Shown here: positions 58,683-64,000 of the stretch, one piece after another
Position numbering within the stretch: position 1 is the first letter of the stretch
Layout of the letters: each line of letters begins with the position of its first letter
Assembly (NCBI RefSeq): GCF_001280845.1
Contig: NZ_LGHP01000003.1
Span: 547 to 64,546 of the forward strand
Direction of reading: 5' to 3'
Length of the DNA stretch: 64,000 nucleotides
DNA from: Bacillus sp. FJAT-28004
GTDB lineage: Bacteria; Bacillota; Bacilli; Paenibacillales; Paenibacillaceae
Notes under the pieces: generated by a model
Told to the model about the DNA's origin: nothing
Database searches by the model: none
The model's input: only the letters and a program-made list of their open reading frames with translations
Made by a program: the position numbers and the translations under genes

Positions 58683-59759
58683 TCATGGCCCGAGCCATCC
58701 CCATAACAAGTAAACGAGAGCGATAGCAATAAAACCGTGAAGCATTCTTGCTATAAAAAAAGGACGATAGCGCAGATCAGTTTTACTGAGCAGGCTGGCT
58801 ATTTGGGCATGAACCGATAATCCGCCCCAAGAGAGCACCCATGCGGCGATTGCAACTTGGTGCATAAGTCCTGTGCCTGCTGTTCCCGCCGAGCGTGAGC
58901 CAAGCGTTACCTCAAACAATCCAAATATTCCTGCGTCTGCAAGCGGTTTTGGCAGTCCGATTAAACCGAACAAAAATCGGAGACCTTCAGCCATAGCTTC
59001 AACGATACCTGCGTGGGTCAGCATTTCCATCACGACTGAGAAAAATACGACAAGTCCACCAACGACGATCATGAGTCGCAGTGCGGATTGAATAGAATCT
59101 TGCAGCAGCTGTCCTAGTCCGCGCCCATCCAGCAAGCGAGCATCATACATCGCCTTGAGCGCTTCGGAGATTCGAGAGGGACGACGTTTTCTGAAACCGT
59201 CCCTTGTTTCCGTTGTTTTTTTTGTTCCGGATGGCAGGGCATGTCTGTCATGATAGCGCATGAGAAAGCCGATAAGCAGCCCCCCGCCGTAATGGGCAGC
59301 AGCGAGTATGGGCGCTATAGCTACATTTTGGAAGAAGCCAACTGAAACCGCACCAATCAGGAAAATAGGATCAGACGTCGTCGTAAAGGCTACTAGCCGC
59401 TCGCCTTCAGCTCGATTGATGAGCCGCTGCTCAAAGAGCTGAGCTGTAAGCTTTGCGCCTACAGGATAACCAGAAATGTAACCCATAGTCACTACAAAAC
59501 CTCCGATTCCGGGAAGCCGGAATATAGGTCTCATGAGCGGATCGAGCAGCTTGCCGAAGAAATGCACAATGCCGATACCGAGCAGTAATTCCGAAATAAC
59601 GAAGAAGGGAAACAGTGCTGGGAACAGCACCTGCCACCAAATAGAAAGCCCGCGGAGCGAGGAGTGAAGTGTTTCAGTAGGAAAGACGGTCATTAAGAGC
59701 ACGATTATAAAGGCGCCAAGCGCGGTTATGGATAAGGGATGGATTAAAGTTCGCAGCAG
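58683..59759 (-). CDS. ylbJ: Sporulation integral membrane protein YlbJ
   Basis: A membrane protein of about 358 residues: SSLRGLSIWWQVLFPALFPFFVISELLLGIG, RLPGIGGFVVTMGYISGYPVGAKLTAQLF and SLHAQIASLLS are YlbJ blocks; about eight membrane segments. Required for spore formation (family knowledge). ORF reading from ATG 59909 adds 50 unrelated residues. The family N-terminus fits a start at CTG 59759, eight bases after a perfect AGGAGG (59773-59768); no ATG, GTG or TTG fits before the first membrane helix. The non-standard start is inference. Confidence 0.85.
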   Translation of the reverse strand: MLRTLIHPLSITALGAFIIVLLMTVFPTETLHSSLRGLSIWWQVLFPALFPFFVISELLLGIGIVHFFGKLLDPLMRPIFRLPGIGGFVVTMGYISGYPVGAKLTAQLFEQRLINRAEGERLVAFTTTSDPIFLIGAVSVGFFQNVAIAPILAAAHYGGGLLIGFLMRYHDRHALPSGTKKTTETRDGFRKRRPSRISEALKAMYDARLLDGRGLGQLLQDSIQSALRLMIVVGGLVVFFSVVMEMLTHAGIVEAMAEGLRFLFGLIGLPKPLADAGIFGLFEVTLGSRSAGTAGTGLMHQVAIAAWVLSWGGLSVHAQIASLLSKTDLRYRPFFIARMLHGFIAIALVYLLWGWLGP

Positions 59760-59933
59760 ATAGACCGCCTCCTCATTTGTTGGAAAGGGTAACTTGCAGC
59801 CGAAATGAGATGCTGTACAACCCCTCCTAAACGTATATGTATGAATAAGCACATACATCACTGGAGATGCTTTAAAAATAAATAAGTTTGATAAAGAAAA
59901 CGCTTGCAAAACGATGGATTCCTGTTTTTTTTA

Positions 59934-59942
59934 TGGTACAAT
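59934..59942 (+). promoter_or_regulatory. Extended -10 promoter of the small membrane peptide gene
   Basis: TGGTACAAT, an extended -10 element, 34 bases before the ATG at 59976. No good -35 is present. Confidence 0.45.
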
Positions 59943-59975
59943 GGAATTACCTTTGAAATGGTTGGAGTGATGGGT

Positions 59976-60068
59976 ATGAGTATAATCGCTGGCATCTTGG
60001 TTTGTGCTTTCGTCTATGTCATTCGAGAATCTCTTACAGCACCAGGGGAAGAGGACTATGAAGGTTGA
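59976..60068 (+). CDS. Small single-span membrane peptide
   Basis: A 30-residue peptide: MSIIAGILVCAFVYVIRESL followed by TAPGEEDYEG. It is one hydrophobic helix with an acidic tail. ATG 59976 is 8 bases after GGAG; an in-frame ATG 6 bases earlier is too close to it. It has its own extended -10 promoter and a terminator behind it, so it is a plausible stand-alone gene. Its function is unknown. Confidence 0.65.
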   Translation: MSIIAGILVCAFVYVIRESLTAPGEEDYEG

Positions 60069-60089
60069 TGGGTAATACGCACTATATGA

Positions 60090-60123
60090 TGAGCCCCGGA
60101 TAAGCATGCCGCGGGCTTTTTTA
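60090..60123 (+). terminator. Terminator after the small membrane peptide gene
   Basis: AGCCCCGG (60092-60099) pairs with CCGCGGGCT (60109-60117) with a bulge, then six T. Confidence 0.75.
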
Positions 60124-60182
60124 TGTTCATTCCGGTAATTTTTTATGATATAATACTAAATACCTACACAATGGAGATGAAT

Positions 60183-60578
60183 TTGACGATGAATAGGAAT
60201 ATAAGCCTTTATGACGCGTTAGGCGGATCTGAGACTTTAAGGCTGATTGTTAACTCTTTTTACCCTAAAGTACAAGCCCATCCACTAATTGGGCCTTTGT
60301 TCCCGGAAGATATTGATCCTGTTATAGAAAAACAATATTTATTTTTGACCCAGTTTTTTGGTGGGCCTTCGTTATATTCAGATGAATATGGACATCCCAT
60401 GATGAGAGCAAGGCATATGCCTTTTCCGATAACCCCTGAGCATGCTGGTGCGTGGCTGGACTGCATGCACAGAGCCTTGCAAGAGGTAGGCATAAATGAA
60501 GAGCTGCAAGAGATCGTTATAAACAGACTATCCGGACCTGCACACCACTTTGTAAACACATCTGAAGAGGAGACGTGA
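60183..60578 (+). CDS. Truncated hemoglobin (group II, HbO-like)
   Basis: A 131-residue globin: SLYDALGGSETLRLIVNSFYPKV, HPLIGPLFPED, KQYLFLTQFFGGPSLYSDEYGHP with proximal-region MRARHMPFPITPEHAGAWL (proximal His in ARHMPF). Length and layout are those of Bacillus YjbI. It binds heme and oxygen species in the cytoplasm. TTG 60183, 6 bases after GGAG, is preferred over ATG 60189. DUF2225 follows, 4 bases after the stop, so it is co-transcribed. Confidence 0.92.
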   Translation: MTMNRNISLYDALGGSETLRLIVNSFYPKVQAHPLIGPLFPEDIDPVIEKQYLFLTQFFGGPSLYSDEYGHPMMRARHMPFPITPEHAGAWLDCMHRALQEVGINEELQEIVINRLSGPAHHFVNTSEEET

Positions 60579-60582
60579 TTGT

Positions 60583-61323
60583 ATGGAACCGCTCTACCTA
60601 TCCAAAATCATATGCATTTGCTGTGAAAACACATTTATGACATCGCGCGTTAGACCAAGCTTCAAAAGAGCAGCTAAAATGGACTCTGACTTTTGCGGAT
60701 ATTATAAAACGGATGTAAATCCTGATTTTTATGTTGTCAGGGTTTGTCCTAATTGCGGCTTTGCCTCAACTGAGAACGGAATGGAGCGGTTGAACGATCG
60801 GCAAAAAAAGAAATACCATGAAGAAATCGGAATTCATTGGAAAAATCAAGATTATGGCGGAGAGCGTGATTTGAAGAAGGCGATGGCCAGCTATAAGCTA
60901 GCTCTCTTATCAGCCCAAGCCATTGACGAGAAGGAGCGCGTGCTTGCTGGTATTTTGCATCATATCGCTTGGCTTTATCGTTATGAAGACAATGAGAAAG
61001 ACGAGAAACGGTTTCTCCGCTTTGCACTTCAGGCATATATACGGGTATATGAGGCAGAGGGTGTTGCGCTTAACAACGCCAAACTTATGTTTCTAATAGG
61101 GGAGTTGAATCGTCGTATCGGTGAATTAAACGATGCTGTACGTTGGTTCTCTCGCGTGGTAAATGACAAAAAAATCGTGGATGCTGCAATGATTCGTGCT
61201 AGTCGCGAGCAGTGGCAGCTTATTCGCGAGGAGCAGGAAGCCAGATCAAAACATGCATCCGGCAACCTAACTCTAGACGAGGGCACAAGCTTATCGAAGC
61301 AGTCGGTTTCTACGTCCGCTTAG
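60583..61323 (+). CDS. DUF2225 protein
   Basis: A 246-residue protein of the DUF2225 family. N-terminal zinc-binding cysteines: ICICCENTF (CxxC) and RVCPNCGFA (CxxC), separated by the family segment FCGYYKTDVNPDFYVVRVCP. The C-terminal two thirds is TPR-like helical (KAMASYKLALLSAQAID..., FLIGELNRRIGELNDAVRWFSRVV). ATG 60583 behind GAGGAGACG. It is coupled to the globin gene; its function is not known. Its end overlaps the convergent Zn-ribbon gene by 4 bases. Confidence 0.9.
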   Translation: MEPLYLSKIICICCENTFMTSRVRPSFKRAAKMDSDFCGYYKTDVNPDFYVVRVCPNCGFASTENGMERLNDRQKKKYHEEIGIHWKNQDYGGERDLKKAMASYKLALLSAQAIDEKERVLAGILHHIAWLYRYEDNEKDEKRFLRFALQAYIRVYEAEGVALNNAKLMFLIGELNRRIGELNDAVRWFSRVVNDKKIVDAAMIRASREQWQLIREEQEARSKHASGNLTLDEGTSLSKQSVSTSA

Positions 61324-61562
61324 CGTATAGCTTTTTTTAGAACACGGTCTGTTAGCAAATAATCAGGATCTGCATCAACAATCGTCACTTTATTTCGGCA
61401 GCAAGGGAAAACGAGCAATCGTTTCATACCGTCCTGTATGTCTTGAAGCTCTGCTGGTCTTACTGGAAGCAGTACATTGTCTGCATGGCAGAACGGACAG
61501 CTTGATACATAAAGATCACCCATAATAATGTCATAAGGCCAGGCTTTTTCGAACGGAATCAT
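61320..61562 (-). CDS. Small zinc-ribbon-like protein
   Basis: An 80-residue protein with one CxxC pair (SSCPFCHADNVLL) and a second CC pair (VFPCCRNKVTIVD), which could form a zinc ribbon. No known family by eye. The start ATG 61562 overlaps the stop of yycC (ATGA), so the two are translationally coupled. No transmembrane segment. Perhaps a regulatory or RNA-binding factor; this is a guess. Confidence 0.78.
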   Translation of the reverse strand: MIPFEKAWPYDIIMGDLYVSSCPFCHADNVLLPVRPAELQDIQDGMKRLLVFPCCRNKVTIVDADPDYLLTDRVLKKAIR

Positions 61563-61729
61563 GATTTGTTATCGCTCTCGGGGGCAGGTGCTGTATCTGG
61601 CTTAGCAAGCTCAGAGAGCTTTTGCAATAAAATATGGCGCGGCATATGCATTAAGTGCTCTATCGGGACGCCAAGCTGCTCAGATAGCTTAACAGCTGTA
61701 TCAGCAGAAATCTGCAACGGTTTAGACAT
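61559..61729 (-). CDS. yycC: YycC-like small protein
   Basis: A 56-residue protein starting MSKPLQISADTAVKLSEQLGVPIEHLMHMPRHILLQKLSEL, which closely resembles the B. subtilis YycC family (LQIS-ETA-KL, then MHMPxHxLLQK). ATG 61729 behind GGAGGAATTACACC. It is followed by, and overlaps, the Zn-ribbon gene. Function unknown. Confidence 0.8.
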   Translation of the reverse strand: MSKPLQISADTAVKLSEQLGVPIEHLMHMPRHILLQKLSELAKPDTAPAPESDNKS

Positions 61730-61842
61730 GGTGTAATTCCTCCAATCTGGATATAATTAAGTTATACACTGCCGAGAAGGTTTGCGCAAATAAAAACGCG
61801 GCCGCATCTTGGCTTTTTTTATGGAAGAGAGGATGATCGCAA

Positions 61843-63627
61843 ATGAATAAGGGATATCCGCAAAGTTGGGATTTAGAAGTTTTTTATGAGGGAGGCTCTA
61901 ACTCGGCAGCTTTTTTGCAAGAGCTGAAGGGAATGGACGAAGACATTGAGAGGCTGGATACCGCGCTATCCGCGGAAGCGAGCATTGGAGATTCTGAAAT
62001 TGCGTCGATGACGGAGCTGCTGCAAAGCATCATCATCAGGTTGCGTGAGACAGAGTCGTTTGTTTCTTGCTTGCTGGCTCAAAACATGCGAGACACAGCC
62101 GCAAACTCACGCAGTGATCGCGTAAAGACGCTAGCTGCGAAGTTTCTTGGGGTGCTCACTCGTTTCGACAACGTACTGCGAGGACTTGATGACCTTGAAT
62201 GGGAAAAGCTGCTTACGCATAAACAACTGTCTGAGGTTGCGTTCAGCTTGACTGAGCGCCGCGAGCTTGCGAAGCAAAAAATGGCTCCTGAGCTGGAAGC
62301 GTTGGCAGGAGATTTGGCAGTAGATGGTTACCACGGTTGGGGAGATTATTATAATGTAATCGTATCCAGAGCAAAATTTAACGATGTTGGTACAGACGGA
62401 GAGAAGAAAGTTCTATCCGCGGGTCAAATGCATAACCGTTTATCTGACGGGGACCGTGAAGTTCGAAAGGCTGCTTTTGCCGAGTGGGAGCGGGAATGGT
62501 CAGAGCAGGCAGATTTATGTGCCGAAACGTTAAACCGAATTTCAGGCTTTCGTTTAAAGCTGTACGACAAGCGTGGCTGGGATTCGGTGCTGCAGGAGCC
62601 GTTGCAAATGAACCGTATGAGTGAGGCTACGCTGCAAGCGATGTGGTCTGCTATACAAGAGAGCAAACAGGTTCTCGTTCGTTATCTAGAGCGCAAAGCG
62701 AAGCTGCTCGGTGTTGAGAAGCTGGACTGGCATGATGTTGAAGCGCCAATCGGATCAGCTACGAGAACGATTCCTTATGACGAAGCCGCTGCTTTTATAA
62801 TAGAGCAGTTCCGAACGTTTAGTCCGGATCTGGCAGACTTCTCGGAGCTTGCATTCCGCGATGGCTGGATTGAGGCCGAGGATCGCCCTGGGAAACGTCC
62901 AGGCGGCTTCTGTACCTCTTTTCCAAAGAGTGGTCAAACTCGGGTATTTATGACGTATTCGGGTACTGCTTCAAACATCTCGACGCTGGCGCATGAGCTG
63001 GGTCATGCGTATCATCAGCATGTCATGAATGATTTGCCAGCGCTGTCGCAAGAATATGCGATGAATGTTGCTGAGACGGCTTCTACGTTTGCGGAGCTGA
63101 TCGTTTCTGATCAAGCGTTAAAAACAGCAACAGAGGACGAGGAGAAGCTTGGATTGCTTGAAGACAAAATTCAGCGGTCTGTGGCATTTTTTATGAACAT
63201 TCATGCGCGTTTTTTATTCGAAACTCGCTTCTACGCGCGTCGCAGTGAAGGTCTAGTATCAGTCGAAGAGCTTAATTCCTTAATGGAAGAGGCGCAGCGG
63301 GAAGCATATTGCGATATGCTAGGTGAGGTGCATCCTCATTTCTGGGCATCGAAGCTGCATTTTTACTTAACTGACGTTCCTTTCTACAACTTCCCTTATA
63401 CATTTGGCTATCTATTCAGTGCGGGTATTTATGCGAAGGCGCTAAAGGAAGGTCCAGATTTCAAAGATAAGTATGTTGCATTGCTTCGCGACACCGGACG
63501 GATGACCGTTGAGCAGCTTGCTCAGGCACATTTAGGCGTAAATGTAGAGGAGATGGACTTCTGGCGCGATGCAGTTGCGCTGACTGCAGTTGATGTAGAT
63601 CAGTTCATCGAAATGACAAACGAGTAA
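61843..63627 (+). CDS. pepF: Oligoendopeptidase F family (M3) protein
   Basis: A 594-residue cytoplasmic zinc metallopeptidase of family M3B. Catalytic HEXXH at His384-Glu385-x-x-His388 (LAHELGHAYHQHVM), preceded by KRPGGFCTSFPKSGQTRVFMTYSGT and followed by the third ligand region EYAMNVAETASTFAEL. It cleaves oligopeptides. ATG 61843 after GAAGAGAGGATG. Terminator at 63658. The leader contains a weak GCC-AAG hairpin (about 61766-61818) whose role is unclear. Confidence 0.93.
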   Translation: MNKGYPQSWDLEVFYEGGSNSAAFLQELKGMDEDIERLDTALSAEASIGDSEIASMTELLQSIIIRLRETESFVSCLLAQNMRDTAANSRSDRVKTLAAKFLGVLTRFDNVLRGLDDLEWEKLLTHKQLSEVAFSLTERRELAKQKMAPELEALAGDLAVDGYHGWGDYYNVIVSRAKFNDVGTDGEKKVLSAGQMHNRLSDGDREVRKAAFAEWEREWSEQADLCAETLNRISGFRLKLYDKRGWDSVLQEPLQMNRMSEATLQAMWSAIQESKQVLVRYLERKAKLLGVEKLDWHDVEAPIGSATRTIPYDEAAAFIIEQFRTFSPDLADFSELAFRDGWIEAEDRPGKRPGGFCTSFPKSGQTRVFMTYSGTASNISTLAHELGHAYHQHVMNDLPALSQEYAMNVAETASTFAELIVSDQALKTATEDEEKLGLLEDKIQRSVAFFMNIHARFLFETRFYARRSEGLVSVEELNSLMEEAQREAYCDMLGEVHPHFWASKLHFYLTDVPFYNFPYTFGYLFSAGIYAKALKEGPDFKDKYVALLRDTGRMTVEQLAQAHLGVNVEEMDFWRDAVALTAVDVDQFIEMTNE

Positions 63628-63657
63628 AGCGCTTCTTCGGAAGGGCAGTCATAACAG

Positions 63658-63700
63658 TAGCCGTAGACAGGGGGAAACCGTTTGTCTATGGCTATTTTTT
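63658..63700 (+). terminator. Terminator after pepF
   Basis: TAGCCGTAGACA (63658-63669) pairs with TGTCTATGGCTA (63683-63694) with a G-T pair; six T follow. Confidence 0.85.
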
Positions 63701-63837
63701 ATGAAAAATTGGATTCGAAATTATGCTTGCTTCTGCAAAAACAGAAGTGCATCTCTTTGTTTTGTGGGAAGCAGGGCAGATTATATTATAATAAGAGAAT
63801 GTTCGATTACAGGAAAACGAAGAGAGGCGGAATTAAA

Positions 63838-64000
63838 ATGAAAGAGCAGACAAGTCAAAAAGTGGTCGGATTTATTGGAACGGGTATTATGGGCGCGAGT
63901 ATGGCGGGTCATTTGCTGGATAACGGCTATAAGGTTAATGTGTTTAACCGAACGAAATCAAGAACAGACACCTTGGTATCGAAGGGAGCTATTTGGCAGG
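63838..64000 (+). CDS. NAD-binding 3-hydroxyisobutyrate dehydrogenase family protein (partial, 5' end)
   Basis: The first 54 codons of a gene cut by the window end. The Rossmann motif VGFIGTGIMGASMAGHLLDNGY and NRTKSRTDTLVSKGA are typical of the HIBADH/6-phosphogluconate dehydrogenase-like family. ATG 63838 behind GAGAGGCGG. Not enough to name the substrate. Confidence 0.85.
   Translation, partial: MKEQTSQKVVGFIGTGIMGASMAGHLLDNGYKVNVFNRTKSRTDTLVSKGAIWQ

Noticed and set aside
61760..61820. Weak hairpin before pepF
   Set aside because: Arms GCCGAGAAG and CATCTTGGC pair with two mismatches; T run overlaps the start region. Noted in pepF only.

Overview
The window looks like a chromosomal segment of a spore-forming Gram-positive bacterium of the Paenibacillus type (Bacillota, Paenibacillaceae). 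Reasons seen in the sequence: a Bacillus-style large tRNA cluster directly after a 23S rRNA gene, spore genes (sspI, yunB, lytH, ylbJ), YesM/YesN-type regulators feeding an Lpl-type sugar importer without an ATPase, many TTG/GTG starts behind strong AGGAGG-like ribosome binding sites, and small proteins (YycC, YwmB, YutD) restricted to Bacilli. No prophage, insertion sequence or CRISPR array was seen.

Layout. 1-1880: 3' end of 23S rRNA, then sixteen tRNA genes on the plus strand and a terminator; no 5S gene lies between them. 1924-5628: a YtrA-type operon (ABC ATPase, permease, GntR regulator, second ABC ATPase, second membrane protein). 5684-14586: carbohydrate uptake, with a YesM/YesN two-component system, two permeases and two tandem paralogous binding lipoproteins. 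14685-18895: a Psp/Lia-like envelope stress cluster (LiaI/F-like membrane protein, two PspA paralogues, PspC, LiaS/LiaR-like pair). 18904-20872: mobB and moeA. 20950-23178: Paenibacillus-type hypotheticals and a YwmB-like protein. 23309-27726: zwf, prfC, murG. 27836-32212: LacI regulator with two sugar-type oxidoreductases and a ThuA-like protein, behind a promoter with two palindromes. 32224-35994: osmoprotection, opuA ABC operon divergent from a GbsR-type regulator. 36228-39298: orphan phnM, sspI with a sigma-G promoter, ktr RCK subunit, TrmH-type methyltransferase. 39505-43253: accessory genes (hypothetical membrane proteins, Cu/Zn SOD, acetyltransferase, LURP-one-like and Nudix). 43331-45720: an ABC-F ribosome-protection-type gene behind a 47-codon leader and an intrinsic terminator. 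45813-47460: HD-GYP protein and a YiaAB-like protein. 47572-50981: iron-controlled genes with three Fur boxes, including an AraC regulator fused in frame to a siderophore-binding lipoprotein. 51033-53571: small protein and a two-component system. 53674-59759: sporulation and housekeeping (yunB, lytH, lipA, yutD, NAD kinase, ylbJ). 59976-64000: small membrane peptide, truncated globin, DUF2225, Zn-ribbon protein, YycC, PepF, and the start of a 3-hydroxyisobutyrate dehydrogenase-type gene cut by the window end.

The two most unusual places are (a) 47727-49682, one uninterrupted reading frame that encodes a cytoplasmic AraC regulator and then a complete lipoprotein, with a sigma-A-like promoter, a perfect Fur box, a ribosome binding site and an ATG all inside the frame at the junction; and (b) 43392-43595, a leader peptide plus terminator ahead of the ABC-F gene, which has the architecture of antibiotic-responsive ribosome-mediated attenuation. 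All assignments are from reading the sequence; no database search was run.
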